Positions 33,801-48,500 of a DNA stretch of 64,000 nucleotides are shown in pieces. Location of the stretch: positions 43,236,848 to 43,300,847 of the forward strand of contig JAVMKO010000010.1 of the NCBI GenBank assembly GCA_032164245.1, in the 5' to 3' direction. This DNA comes from Sternotherus odoratus. Lineage: Eukaryota > Chordata > Testudines > Kinosternidae. The notes under the pieces are model-generated. The model had not been told where the DNA came from, ran no database searches, and worked only from the letters and a program-made list of their open reading frames with translations. A program made the position numbers and the translations under genes. Position 1 is the first letter of the stretch. Every line of letters begins with the position of its first letter.

Positions 33801-35900
33801 CCAAAGAGACAAAACCTTTTCAGCTGAGTGAAGCAAACCGCAGACACTGTCCAAAGAGCCACCTGGTCACTGATCTATGGTCCTGGGCTGGCTGCATTCC
33901 AAGGGGCAAATAGCACAACTTGTTGCAATGCAGCAGGTCACTGCTCCCAGAACAGTGGCACCAGGAAAGTTGTTTAAAGAAGCTAAGTATCAAGGACACT
34001 ATCCCGGTGCTGACACATCACAAAGGGAACACACATGGCCCTATGTTCCCAGTACCCTCTCACCCAGTCCCTATAGCCTGCATGTCACCCCACTACCTGC
34101 AATGGAGTCCATTCAGTGATCTCCAGTGGTTAGTGTAAACATCCCTCCTTCACAATATTCATTCACTGGACTGTCTTTCAACTACAAATTGTAATGTTGA
34201 TGGAGGCTCCTCATCTTGCCAGATGGGGAATTTGCTACAAGCACAGAAGGAAGAGCCCAGCCATCACAGCAAGCGGGGTGGAGTGGAGGGGAGAACACGG
34301 ACAGAATTTTGGGTTTAATTAGAAACAATTTTGCAGTAATCGAAGAACTTTAATCAAACATTTTCTTGGCTTTTCCAGGTGCTGTATTAGCTGGGGCACA
34401 ACCGTCCCACTCTACTCTGGCATTGCTCTGCCAGCAGGGTTGGAGGCTAAGGTAAGCCACTGGACTGTGCCCATTCTTGCACTGCAGGCTGTTCCCATGC
34501 CCCGTAGCAATGATGGGTGGGACAGCAGATACACTCTATCAACATTCACTGTCATCCGCTTGCCAGTTGGGACGTGGAGGCATACTAGGAAGTGGTCTGG
34601 AAAACCTGCCGACAGTTGTAAGGAAGGGACAGGCCACATAATACAAGGAACAGTCTCCAACTACCACCAGGTGCCAATGCTTTTATCATGGAAGACCAAC
34701 TCTGCCTGAACCTCAGATATGCTGGCAGAGGCCTTGCGTGACAAAGACGGATGACAGACAACTGCATGGTGACTGATACTAGAGTTTAGCAATTTCAGAT
34801 AATGTCAGTCACAGATAATAGGGATCTTATGAACACCTCCTTAGGTTGGTGAGACTAGCCACCTTGCAGGTGACCTACAAAGTGCAAACAATTGCCTTTG
34901 TGGGCTTTTTGATTCTTTTTATGGGTGAATAAGGCTTGGTAGTTTTAGTATGAGCTCCCGTGACTCCATCCAGGCCTGGATTCCTTTCAGAGTCCTGCCC
35001 TTGCTTAATTGTTCAGACAGGGGAAAACATGCACTTTCATCCCAGGTCAATATTTTACTATGATTTCTAAGTATTGTGCAAAGACACACAAAACGGGTGC
35101 CAGGCTGGGAAGCAGTGCACAGAAATGGCTGTGCTGTGTCCATGGTGGGAGTCAACCCCCACTGGATCTACACAGGCATTGCCAAGGCCCTGAGCATCCA
35201 GCCAGCTACCTTTTGTACAAGTGAGGGGACTGTTTTCAGAACCAACACAGGACTGAGCCTACCTGGGTATTAGAATATTCCTGCCCCCCCCCCCCCAAAT
35301 GCCTGCCTTAGGAACACTGTGCACACTGGCAATGCTACTGCAAAGCTCCGTTAGAGTCTCCTTTGCCAACACTATAGTGCAAGATCAACCTGGAAGGAAA
35401 CTCCGTCAGGTACACACCACGTAAAGGAAATTAGCTTGAAATTTCAGGATGCACCAAAACAACGTCTCTTCCAACAAGCAGCACTGCTTCCTCAGTGGTG
35501 GCATGTGAATCCATGAACCCCGGCTCTCGACAGCCTCACCGGCCTAGTGGGGATCCGATGATGAAGTAATACTTGAGACAAGACTGTCGCAGAAACGAGA
35601 GACCATAAAAGCAAAGACCATGTCCCTAACAAAGGCACAAATGTGCTACTGGGACCATCATAAACTTTGGCCTAGTCCACCCACCGCTCAACCTCCAAGG
35701 TAAGCCCCCTTGGTCTATCTCAAGATTAACCTTGAATCCAGGTATCCCATGCGGTAGTATCACGCACCTTTGAAAGTTTCTTCCCATTTTGGGATGGGCA
35801 GGAGGGCAAGAACTCAGTGCCTCCTCCCCCTCACACTTCTCATGGTAAAAATGCTTTTCCAACCAACAAAGCAGCTTGATGGAGCTAAGAGGTAAGCAGC
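30900..35900. other. Intergenic between NME4 and XPO6
   Basis: Two reversed MIR-type SINEs are visible (about 30920-31090 and 31610-31830, the latter with 'atggggaaattgagatgcag'). A C run is at 35284-35294. The remainder shows no gene or element I can name. Confidence 0.55.
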
Positions 35901-35924
35901 CATTTAAAACAACAAAGTAAGCAC

Positions 35925-35930
35925 TTTATT
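35925..35930 (-). terminator. XPO6 polyadenylation signal AATAAA
   Basis: Canonical AATAAA on the minus strand about 585 nt after the XPO6 stop codon. No earlier canonical signal was noticed between them, so it is the likely 3' end of the transcript. Confidence 0.6.
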
Positions 35931-36512
35931 TCCATTAAGCATGTTGTTTTAGTATCACAATGGAATGATGAGAAAACACTTAAAAAACCCACAAGTTTCT
36001 AAATCCCTGAAAATAGCAGGGAGGCTTTGAGGCAATTTAAAACGAAAGGGAGTGACAAGTGCCGAACCAGTCCCAACATCACAATTCTCCTCCAAGAGCA
36101 GGGCAGGGCGGGAAGGTGGAATGATGCGAAGGTGCGAATGTCTGAAGTAGTCTTTGGCGTTTCTGCCTCATGATTGACACAAGATTTGTCGGAACGACTC
36201 ACTGAAATCTCTGGACGTAACAAAGTGCTACATGAGTAAACCAAGAACCCAGCAAGATGACTTTTCACATGGCGGGAATGCACTACGGTTGGCGTTAAGA
36301 CGTATCCTTGCAGGCAGTGCTGCTGACTCAACAGAGAAGTTTCTGGGTTGGGGAAGGAAGCGTGGTGGTGCGTGAATCCAAGAACATGTGCCCATGCGCA
36401 AGACACTGCATCCTCCTCCAGTACTGATGAGAGCAGGGAGGAGAGGAAGTGGTGACAAAAAAAGTACAAATCCATTCTTTACAGTGATCAGTACATGAGT
36501 CCAGTGCAGAAA

Positions 36513-39500
36513 CTATAGCTTCACAGTTCCAGGGGGCAAACTGTCATTGCAGAGCCTGTAGTAGCGCAGGTCATTCACCAGTCTGTGCACGTTCTGGGTA
36601 AAAGATGGCAGGTCCTGGAGAAAGATCAAGCAACACAGTTACAGTGACAATGGAGAAGGGCCTGCAAGTACCCATATTACCATAGGAAACAGTATTTGGC
36701 ATTGTCCTAGTAAATCAATGAGCAAAGACAAAAGCCCCTATTTATTTAATCTGTAACCCAGTTCTCCTGTAGATGCCACGAGAATACTCCCCAGCTTGAT
36801 CCCAGAGCAAATCCCTGATGTAAATATGCTGTTGTTGAAATCTCATATTGAGAGAGAAGACACTTCTCTGCCTGGAAGAGTTCTTCAATCTAATGGCTAG
36901 TTACTGAGAATGGGGTTCTCTGCAAGAGAAGCTTGAAAATCCTGGGCTTTATTTACAGGAGTGATTTCTTAGTGCCTAGGCATGCAGAACATGAGCTGGC
37001 ATCACATGGTCAAAGGAGGAGCCATCTGCTAGAACAGCAACCTGTGTGCTTTTTTGCAGTGGAGCCACTTAGGGCAATTCCCAAGTTTCCTAGTGCTACA
37101 GGACACATGGAAGCAAAGAGTCCTATTTTCCAGCTGCATTTGGTTATTTTAGAAGTCAGCAAGGAAATCAAGGCTATTAAGCAGGATGAGCAGGAATGGC
37201 ATCCCTACCATCTGTTTGTCAGAAGCTGGGAATGAGCAATAGGGAATGGATCACTTGATGATCACCTGTTCTGTTCATTCCCTTTGGGGCACCTGACACT
37301 GGCCACTGTCGGTAGACAGGACACTGGGCTAGATGAACCTTTGGTCTGACCCAGTAGGGCCATTCTCATTTCTTCCAGGTTTCCTGTCTCCCTCCACACA
37401 CATCCGCTTCTAGATCAGGAGACCCAAAGGCCACATGTACCCAGGAGCTTGGAAGCTAGTCTGTAGCCATTGCCAGGTATATTTCATAGTAGGGCTGTCA
37501 ATTAATTGCAGCTAACTCAGGCGATTAACTCAAAACCTGATTAAGATTAAAAAATTAATTGCGAGTAATCGCACTGGTAAACCATAGATTACCAATTGAA
37601 ATTTATTAAATATTTTGGATGTTTTTCTACATTTTCATGTATATTGTATTCTGTGTTGTAAGTGAAATCAAAGTGTATATTTTTATTATAAACATTATTA
37701 TAAGCACTCTAAAAATGATAAAGAAATATCTTCTGTAAATGTAAACAAACTTGTTTGTCTTAGCGATTGGCTGAACAAGAAGTAGAACCGAGTTGACTTA
37801 CAGGCTCTGAAGTTTTACATTGTTTTATTTTTGAATGTAGTTTTTTTGTACATAATTCTACATTTGTAAATTCAACTTTCATGACAAAGAGATTGCATTA
37901 CAGTACTTGTGTTAGGTGAGTTGAAAAATACTATTTCTTCTGTTTTTAGTGCAAATACTTGTAATACAAAATAAATATTAAGCGAGCACTGTAGACTTTG
38001 TATTCAGTGTTGTAACTGAAATCAATATATTTAAAAATGTAGAAAACATCCACAAATATTTAAATAAATGGTATTCCATTAATGTTTAAAACAATTAACC
38101 ATGATTAATCATGTGATTAATCATTTGACGGCCCTCTTTATAAGGATGTGCACATGGGGGAGATTACAGCCCCCCACTTACTCCAGCTTTATCCACGAGG
38201 CTTGCAGGAGATAGAGGAGATAGCAGCTACACTATTTTCTACATCTCTGCTCCAGCTCTTGAGCTGCAGGTAAATTGCTAGGGGTAGCTCTTAGTTGGGC
38301 AAAGCCTGAGTGACCTTGTTCCAGAAGGAGCGTAAGTAAGTCCTGGCCCTGTGAATAAATGCCATACATGAAGTTTATTCCCCCAATATGTCAATTCATT
38401 CACAGTGGAGAGACAATCAGAGACAAGACAGTGGCTGGATTTGCTAGCAGCCCTAGGAAATTCCAGTAGCAGGCACAGAGGACAATAGGAATGCCACCCG
38501 TCTTTAGTGACAATTCTGAACAATCCCTTTTGTTTGGTGGGGAATTCGCAGGGGTCAGGTCTCCAGCTGGTAGTGTGTGTGTCATGACAGAACTCTGCTG
38601 TGATGCATGCTAGTACCTGGTCCAGAGGCAACCCCTCTGCAGCGTCACTCCCCCTTACCCTGTCCATTTTGAAGTTCCTTCCCAGTACGTTTTTCTGATT
38701 GGAGTCCACGCCGTCACAACTGGCTAAGAACTCCGTGAGAAAGGCTGAGTAAAAGCTATCAAAGTCCACCGAGGCCATGTTGTAGATGGCAATGCCGATC
38801 TCTTCCTGTAACAGGTCATGTGATTTGTGGACTAGCACCTGAAGCAGCACATTCACAAACTGAAACAGCATGGTTGTCCGGAAGATCTTCTGCAGGGCGA
38901 GAGAAGCACACTCAGCCATATCCTTCCAAGCTGCCACGCCCCCTGGGCAGGGTCAGACTGAGCCAGTACATAGTGCAGGGGTGGGCAAACTATGGCCCCC
39001 GGGACCATTCTGTCCAGTCCGCTTGAGCTCCCGGCTGGGGAGGCAAGCTGTCCCCCCTTCCCTGCAGCCATGCCGCTAGCGCTCCTGCCCGCTGCTCCTG
39101 CCAGGGAGTGTTGCAGCGGCGGGACTGGATAAGAGGCAAGGAGCGGGGAGCAGTCAGGGAACAGGGGGCCGGTTGGATGTGGTGGAGGCTCAGAGCGAGC
39201 GGATAGAGGAGCAGCAGCAAGGGGGTGGGGTTCTGGGGGGTGCTTGGCGCAGGAGTGTGGATATCAGTCGGGGCGGTCAGGGGACAGGGAGAGTTGGGTG
39301 TGGGGGGATCCCGGGGACAGTTGAGGATGGGGTCACTAGTGGGGGCAGTTAGGGGACAAGGATCAAGGGGGTTGGAGGCATTGGGGGTTCTGAGTTGGGC
39401 AGTCAGGGGGTGGGAAGTGGGAGGAAGTAGATAGGGGAGGGGGCCATGCTATTTGGGGATACACAGCCTTCCCTACCCAGCCTCCCTACTGTTTTACAGC

Positions 39501-42500
39501 CCCATGTGGCCTTTGGGCCAAAAATGTTGCCCACCCCTGCCCTAGCACAACCACCACTGGGGGAACATGAGGACTCAAGGTCTGCTGCAACCGCTGCCCA
39601 AAGAATATCTCCTGGGGGTGCTGTCTACCACCAAGAGCTTGGAGTTGCAGCTTTCCAGTACCATCAAGCAGTAATTTCTAGCGTTCCAGGTTCACAAGAT
39701 ACCAGACGATAACACAGTCACACTGCTCAGCCTAGCAGTGGCTCAGAACTTGGTAAATAGCAGGTCCCAGCACAGTGCCCTCTAGCTGCTGCACACAGCA
39801 CACGTAGGGGTTGACTGACTGGCACTCACCTTGTGGTATAGCTTCTGCTTGGTATTCAGTGTCTCCAGGTAGAAGAGATTCTGTTTAAATAGGTGAATAT
39901 CAGGCTGCAGGAAGGACTGGCCAAATGCCTATGGAAAAAGACAGATCTTAGGAGAGGGACTGAGTAGCAATATGCCTAAAGGCCAGCATGCAGGTTTGCG
40001 AGAAAGCACTGGAACGCAGGACATCAAGAGCTGGCCAAAGGCAGATCTAAATACGAGAGTATTTGGTGCCCGACTGGATCTCCTGGCATCAGAGTAAGTA
40101 CCACCTGGAAGGGCCCCGTCAGTCCTTCCAGCTGTTAAGTTGAGCCACACCCAGTTCCAGTTGTCTGGGTCAATCCCTCCGCCCCCCAGCTGTTTGCCTT
40201 CATTGTGAACCTGACCTCACACACAGAGCAATGTGGGAAGCCGAGCTTTCTGCTTTGGCAGTCCAGAAAGGCACCATTTCCACCCCTCACCTTCCAAGTA
40301 ATGTTCCTGCCAAGCAGCTTTCATCAGGAAATATCCTCAAGGAGCTCAGGGAAACACTCCTGTATCTAATATTCCAGACTCCAAGGATACAGGCAGAGCC
40401 CTATCAAAGAAGGGAAGAGCCCATGTCCCAAGGACAAACTCCTAGGAGTTACAAGAACTTCCCATGACACTCTGAACTCTTGTCAATCCACAGAGCAGAG
40501 GTGATTCCGTAACAAACCATACAGATACCAGCCCAGAAAAAATGACAAAACTGAACTGAAGTCTAAGCACCCCTGAGGCACTCGGGAACAGACCTTCGAT
40601 TGAGACTCTTGAGAGCTGGAGCCAGGGTGTTCTCACTGGAGGAATGGTTGTTGATGAAATTCTCTCCCTTTGGTAGGTCAGCTAGAACTCACTTTTTCTG
40701 GCTGTATGGGTGGGTGGGGGGGATCTGATCTAAGCCAGAGGTTCTCCAATTTCATTGCACTGCAACCCCCTTCTGACAACAAAAATTACTTCATGAACCC
40801 TGGAGGGGGAACTGAAGTCTGAGCCAAAGCCCGAGCCCACCACCCTGGGGGTAAGGAGGTCAAAGCTCGAATCCCAGTGCCTTGGGCAAGGAGGCCAAAG
40901 CCCAAGTCCAAGGGCTTCAGCCCCAGGCAGGGGGCCTGAAACCTGAGCTCTGCTGCCCAGGACTGAAGCCCGCAGGCTTCGGCTCTGGCCCCGAGCCCTG
41001 CATCCCAGCAAGTCTAAACCAGCCCTGGCGACCCCAATAAAATGGGGTAATGACCCACTTTGGGGTCCTGACATAGTCTGAGAACCACTGGTCTAGATTA
41101 TGAGGTGTTTTTATCTGGTCAGCTCTTTGTGGGGGCGGGAGGGGGGAGAAGAGGGAGAATGCACAGGTTGAGGTTTTGTTTTAAACATCTGGATAAGCCC
41201 AGAGGCCTGACAATAGGCAGATATAAATCCATTACTACAGTAAGTAATAGAACAAACGGCGCTGGGACTGCAGCTAGCAGGTAGCTGAAAGACAAGTCAC
41301 AAAGGGTATAGGACCATAAAAGCTTGCTGGATTTGACTGGACTGGTATCTTGTCCCAGACAGAGGCCAAGACTTGAGGCTTCAGAAGCGTGACAGTCTCA
41401 CATACCAAGCTGCTTTAATATTGTACAAGGTATGGTATGTAGAAAAGTTCTAACTGGTGCCTCCCATCATGCAACAGGAGACTAGATCACCCTTGATAGC
41501 CATGCAACTCCGTGTTCATGGTTGAAAGTGACCCAGCACTTTTCAAAATCCAGCCACGGTCCTGGACTCTGACCTGATGTGGCAGCCAGTGCCCAGGCTG
41601 GCACTCCGCTGAATAACACAGGCTGGCCTTATCAGAGAGAACATTTGCAGAACATTAAACAACAGCTTTCCATCAAAAGAACAGGAATCAACGAGTAAAA
41701 CCAAGTCACCCGGAATCACTGGCCAAGAGGCAGCGAATATTCAATTACTGAGTAAATGCCACTTTAGAAAGATGCAGCTGAAAGGTTCAGTGCAGTCACA
41801 CTGTCAGAGAAGGGGCAAGAACAAACATGCTCAGACAGCCCTGGATAGTAATGCAGACGAGCCATGAGCCCTAGCAGACCTCAGTGGAAACTAAGCACTT
41901 CTCTATTTGGAGAGTCAGTGTGTGGCAAGCTGGGCTGTAAATCTACAGCCTGCTGTGCACTGACTGGCCTTGGGGACCCTGGAAACAGCAGCAGGTCACA
42001 GCGTACTATGGGACTTTCAGTGAGCAGCAGCAGAGTCCACATGGCCAGTTAGCAGGCTACTGCACTGAAGATTTAACCCCCTGCTTGCCACGCACTAATT
42101 ATCCGCATAACAAAATACCAGAAAGGAGCAGGACACAGAGAAAGTTCAATATGGGGTTTAACTCTTTGAATGAGAAAAATATCTTCACCTCTAATACTAT
42201 AGAGAGGATCACTCTGATGAGCTCTCAGTTGCAGGCAGTATTGTGACCAGGCTTCTGATTGGACCTCTCAATGGATGGCCGTGCCCTCTGGAACTCTCTA
42301 CCCTGTGCAGACCTGCCAGGCCCCAGAGATCATGAGCTCCCAGATTTACTCTGTTTACTCTGACGTAGGCTGGAGTTAAAGAGCACTGCATTAGGCATCC
42401 CAACTGGGCGATCGATTGGGATGATGCTTTGAATTTTGCTGCAAGTTCAACCCTTTGGAGAGCTAATCCTGCTCTTAAAGAGATAAGTACTCACAGGCTT

Positions 42501-45500
42501 GAGAAGTTTTGATAAATAGCAGAGTAAAACCTGAAACAAGGAAGTCTTATGCTTTTTAGGACTCTGGTTCCCCAGGCTGGAAAGAATGCTAAGTATAGGC
42601 TTTACCTGTGGGCTATTATATTTCATTTCCCTTCTCATATTCATAGGACCAGAGCCTATAGAACAGTGGGGGACAACCTACAGGCCCCGTGCAACCCATC
42701 AGGGTAATCTGATTGCAGACAGCGAGATATTTTGCTGACGTTGACTGTCCACAGGCAGGGTCCCCCGCAGCTCCCAGTGGCTGCGGTTCACCATTCCCAG
42801 CCAATGGGAGCTGCAAGAAGCAGTGGCCAGCACATCCCTGTGGCCCACCGCTTCCTGCAGCTCCCATTGGCGGGAACGGCAAACAGCAGCCACTAGGAGC
42901 TGCGGGGGACCATGCCTGCAGATGGTCATCTTAAACAAAATGTCTCATGGCCCAGTCAGATTATCCTGATGGACTGGAAGTTGCCGACCAGTGCTACTGA
43001 ATATCCAGTGACTGTTCTTTCCTAGATGTGGTGGACCAGATATAGTGGAAATCTTATAGTAACAAGTCAATGTAAACCCAGAGAGACACTGTAGTACCAT
43101 ACAATCTTTCCACACTACGAGACTGTCCTATTGCACATCAAGAGACGTGTGGTGGTAAAGGTAGCAGTGATGCTTTAGTTCTGGATGTGGGGTGTGATGC
43201 ATCATTGTAGTGCACAAATCCACATTGAGAAAGTAACCCCTTGAGGTGCTTCCTACCCCTTTATGTTCTACAGGGTAAGATATTCTGCATCTTGTCTACA
43301 CAACCACACATCCCACGTGTGAAAACATTTCCATAGCTGTGCAACACGAACTTAACATGTTAAACCTAGTTTGAGTCAACACAGAGTTTCTAATTGTCTG
43401 GTCACTACAACACAACCTCCCATCAGGAAATCCTAAGTTCTCAAGTTGTGAGAGCTGTTGAGTTACCTGCATAATGGCACTAAACTGTGCTTCGTTCTCC
43501 ATCTGTTCCTCTGCTATCCCTCTCTGGACACTGGCCAGAACGCTAGACTTGAAGAAGTACCGCCAATTGTGATGGAGGACCCGGAAAAGCAGCTCAAATA
43601 ACTCTGCTTTCACATCAGGAGAGGAGCGCTGGGGGAGAAACAGAATCTTAGAACAGACTGCTCTGGTGGAAAGCAGCTACTTCAGTGGACCCCACCATGA
43701 ATAACTCTTCCTCATAACATGCAGGTGGTCATCCAGAGCAGTATTTCAGACTAGAGGGGCTACATTATAGCAAGGGCACGGCTGAGCTGATGACCAAGAA
43801 CTTAAAGCTTATTTTCCTCTAGGCGGGGTAAGCATGAGACCCAATGCTCATCTGGGGTATGCAAAAAAACCCCACTGTACACATAGCGAGTCCTGAAGCC
43901 TTGCCTTGAACATATCTGCAAATTTAGTTTCCTCACAGCTACATGCAATGACCTCAACCCAGATCAGGCTCCAGATCTAACAGTAATTCTGTCCCAGCTC
44001 ACCCAGTCTAGTGGCTCACACTGCAATAGCATGAAGGAAAACAATGGAATTGCTTCTCCCCTCCTCTCCCGCTCAGGATTTTAATTGGACGTTAGCTCCA
44101 CATGCTGTATGGGAGTTGTCCTACCTCTGCAATGATGGGGTAGACCTGTTCCATGCACAGCGAGATGATGCTGGGTATGAAAGGCTTGAAGGCATGGCCT
44201 GGCTCTTGTACCACCACTTGCAGGATCTTCAGAAACTTCTCAACCACACGACAGCCAGTGCTGCCCTCATGGAGGATGCTCTCTGCTAACTGCTCTCTAG
44301 GACACAAAGTCATTGAGGCTGTCAGAAGTCTGAGGGAGATCGTTAGTCAAAATAAAACATTTGAAGGCAACAGCAGCAGACAAACACCATGAATTTAGTT
44401 TGAGGTGTTGCTACAAACTGATTGCAGCCAATCTCAGAAGGGAGCTGGCTCTGTGACTAAGTGACAAAGCCACGCAGGCTTCCACAGATTTAGGATGATT
44501 AGGGCACGCTCAATATGCTCCTGATCCAAACCTTATAGAGCAACAAAGAACAGGGACATGCAGTCAGTTCTGCAATACTACTTTTGTCTTCGATGAAACC
44601 ATAAGGCATTACAATAGCTTTGCCATTTCCTTAACACGTCTCACAGCATTCGTGTGCCGGCCCAGATCAATGACTGGTGGGTAGTCAATTCCCCCAGCCA
44701 GCTAGGCCACGATATCCAGCACGTATCCTGCAGCTGGAAAGGCTATCCTTTCTGGAGAAACGCACTGATGCTAATTCACGGTCACACGCAAGGTGCAGCA
44801 GCCTGGAGAGGTTCTTTCCTTCACAGAGGTAGAAGCTCTCAGTCTTGGCCTATGCTGGAGGCAGAGATCAATTCCTGAATGTTTCAGATTCAGAGAAGCA
44901 AAACACCCTTTTGTTCATACAAGATCTGCTCCCATCTATTTATGAGAGGAGCTTGGGAATGTGAATTGTGTTTGCTGGCAGAGGATAACTTCTTGTGTTC
45001 ATAGAATTATAGCAGATCAGGGTTGGAGGAAACCTCTAGTCCAACCCCCTGCTCAAAGCAGAACCAACCCCAACTAAATCATCCTAGCTAGGGCTTTGTC
45101 AAGCCAGGCCTTAAAAACCTTTACAGGTGGAGATTCCACCACCTCCCTAAGTAACCCATTCCAGTGCTTCACCACCCTCTCAGTTTTTCCTAATATCCAA
45201 CCTAGACCTCCCACACTGCAACTTGAGATCATTACTCCTTGTTTTGTCATCTGCTACCATCGAACAGGCTAGCTTCATCCTTTCTGGATCCCCTCCCCGT
45301 CCTTCAGGTAGTTGAAGTCTGTTATCAAATCCCCCCCTCACCCTTCTCTTCTGCAGACTAAATAACCCCAGTTCCCTCCGCCTTTGCTCAAAAGTCATGT
45401 GCCCCAGCCCCTTAGTCATTTTCATTGCCCTCCACTGGGCTGTCTCCAATTTGTCCACATTCTTTCTCTAGTGGGGGGGGAGAGTGGCGCCAAAACTGGA

Positions 45501-48500
45501 TGCAATACTCCAGATGTGGCCTCACCAGTGCCAGAGAGGGGAATATTTTCTGTTGATCTGCTAGTAATGCTCCTATTAATGCAGCCCAATATGCCATTAG
45601 CCTTTTTGGCAACAAGGGCACACTGTTAACTCATATCCAGCTTCTTGTCCACTGTAATCCCCCCAGGTCCTTTTCTACAGAACTGTCGCTTAGCGAGTCG
45701 GTCCCCAGCCTGTAGCAGTGCATGGGATTCTTCTGTCTCAAGTGCAGGACTCTGCCTTTGTCCTTGTTGAACCTCATCAGATTTCTTTTGGTCCAATCCT
45801 CCTAAATTGTCTAGGTCACTCTGGACCCTAACCCTACTGTCCAATTTATCTACCTGTCCCCCCAGCTTAGTGTCATCTGCTAACTTGCTGAGGGTGCAGT
45901 CCATCCCATTATCCAGATCATTAATGAAGATGTTGAACAAAACCAGCCCCAGGACCAACCCCCGGTGTTGTAGCCTGCCTCCTCCCTCCAAGTCATTTGG
46001 AGTTTTTCAGAGGCATTTTTGTCTCTTTTCCCCAATGGATTCAGTCCTGGGACAGGGAAAATCCAAGCACTTTGAGGCAGTGAAAATATTAATGGACACA
46101 TTAGAGAAGTGGCCAATCAGCAAGCTGCTCATACAGCAGATGTTCTCAAGGTAAAGAACTTCCTCACACAGGGTCCAGAAAGAACAACTTTTAACCAGTG
46201 TTCGGCAACTGGGGTGACAGGTACCTGGTGAACATGTTTAGGAAGGTCTGTATGATCTGCTCCGTGAAAGGTACGCCCATCTGTACCCTCAGTCCTTGGA
46301 AGAGGGTGAGGAAGAAGCTCAGCATCTCATCTGTCACATCTATAATAGAAAGAAGAAAGGTAAGGGAAGGTGTTAATGAAACAGCTGTAAAGCACTGCAA
46401 ATGTTTGTTTTGTTAATGATCTGCTCCTCCTGTGCTGGATTCCCCTTTACTCATTAATGCTGGGATTACCAGTAGGGCTGCCATTGCAAGTGAGATGAAG
46501 GGCTGGTGCCAAAGGTTTAGAACAGGGGTGGGGAACCTTTTTTCTGTCAAGGGCCATTTGGACATTTATAATGTCATTCGCGGGCTGCCCCCCCCCCCCC
46601 AAGCCCAGGCTGGCAACGGGAGCTGAGACCCCAGTTGGCAAGGGGCCAGCGGGGGAAACCCCAAAGCAGTGACAGGCGGAGTGCCTAGCCCTGCATTGCT
46701 TTGGGGTTTCCCCCACTGGCCCCTTGCCAGCCGGGGTCCTGCCGCCTGCCGCAGTCAGCTCCAGCTATCAGCCTGGGTGTAGGGGGTGATCTTCCTTTAC
46801 CCCCACCCAACCTCCCCCCATCTAACTGCCTTTCCTCCCCCACCCCTGCCTGGCCTGGCCCATCCCACCCAACCTAACCTCCTCCCCCCTCCCACTCCCA
46901 ACCCAGCCTCCTGCCCCCCCATGCCTGACCCGCCCAGCCCAGCCTCCCCCCCCACCAAACCTCCTTCCTCCCGCACCCACGCCTCGCCCACCCTGGCCTC
47001 CCCCACCCCCCCGCCTGCCCCCCAGCCCGCCCCCCCCTTGCCTGCCCCCCAGCCCAGCCTCCCCCCCACACCCCCTTGACAGTCGGCTCCCCGCGGCTCC
47101 TCCTTTCGCCGCCCGGCTCCCCCAGGCACGAGCCGCCCCCACCTGGCGGCCCGCGCATGTCCCCGGCCCCGCCGCGAGCCGGACAGAATGATTTGGTGGA
47201 CCGTATAAGGCCCGCGGTACGGAGGTTCCCCACCCCTGGTTTAGAACCTGACACCTGTGGGAGAAGCAAATTGGAATGGCCTTGTATACATCCAGTCAGC
47301 ATGATACAGTGCTAACAGCAGACAACCCACTCAAGTTAGTCTGAGCCACCCACATGGAAAGTACTGAGGTGCCTCTTGGGCCACGCTCTGTCAGTTCCCT
47401 GCTTATACAGGATCAACAGGAAGTAACATGAAATTCAAAAGCTACGCGCCTTCAAGAGGCGGGGAAAGGGAAGAAGAGAAAAAGGAAACTGATTGGCTTG
47501 ATTTTTTTAATTATTAAAGACACTTGGCTGAATTCAGAGAATATTCCCAGCACATGACTGTGTGCTTAACTGATTATCACTGCCTCTGTCTCTCACACTT
47601 GATTGGGTAACCATGTTAAAGCTGTATCTGCTCAATTCTTTCACTGGGCATGTCCCACCATGGATAAATGCTGCAACTGCATGAGACTGTTCACAAAGGG
47701 AATTTCACTGTTCCCTTGTCTGCTAGCTGTTCACCAGAATGGTTAATCATGGAGTTGTGACCCCAGCTCACCTTACCGGATTTTGTTTGCATTTAAAGTT
47801 GTCCTCAATCCCCTGTCTCTTACTCTTCCCCTACCCACCAACTCCTTATCTCTACACATCCAGGGGAAACAGTTTTGTATTCATGCTCCACTGCAGATGC
47901 TGCCACCTCTCTTTGGGGTACTAGGTATAACCCATGACGGTCCCACTTGGCTGCCCTGGTACCTCTTTTAGATTGAAGTGCTGGGTACTCCTGGGACCTT
48001 AGTGCGATACTAAGCCTGCTTCTCAAGATTAACTGGGGTCCCACTCAGGACAAGACTGATTAGCAAGGACCTTTGGGGCCTGGCTCTGACCCAGGAGTCT
48101 CTGCTTCACAAGCAGTCTCAAGAGCAGCCTGTCCTACAGGTGAGGGCTACACCTCCACACCTCTTCAGGATTCTGAAGATATGGTAAATTCCAGGTAACA
48201 TCACATGCAAAAAATATATTTTTTTGTTTTTAAACCCCTTAGCCAGGTTTGTTCCCTAGTGTGGGGGGCAAGGGACCATTCCCAAGGAACAGGTATAGGG
48301 CACTGTGAGGATTCAGTATGTTACAAACTTTCATGACTATGTCCTTGTCAGCTGGAGTACCAGTTGTTTTAGCAATTTAAGACCATTTCCCTATCAAACG
48401 CCCTCTGACCCTCTCCTGATCCAAAATGCGGCTTAACCTAAAAGTTCCCAATTAAACAGCTGCTCATGGTAACGATTCACATTCCACTTGGGCAAACAAA

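Noticed and set aside
45180..45991. Minus-strand reverse-transcriptase open frames as a gene
   Set aside because: They are frameshifted pieces of a truncated CR1 LINE, not a host gene.
46786..47302. Proline-rich and glycine-rich open frames
   Set aside because: Low-complexity C-rich tract inside the hAT element at 46523-47238.
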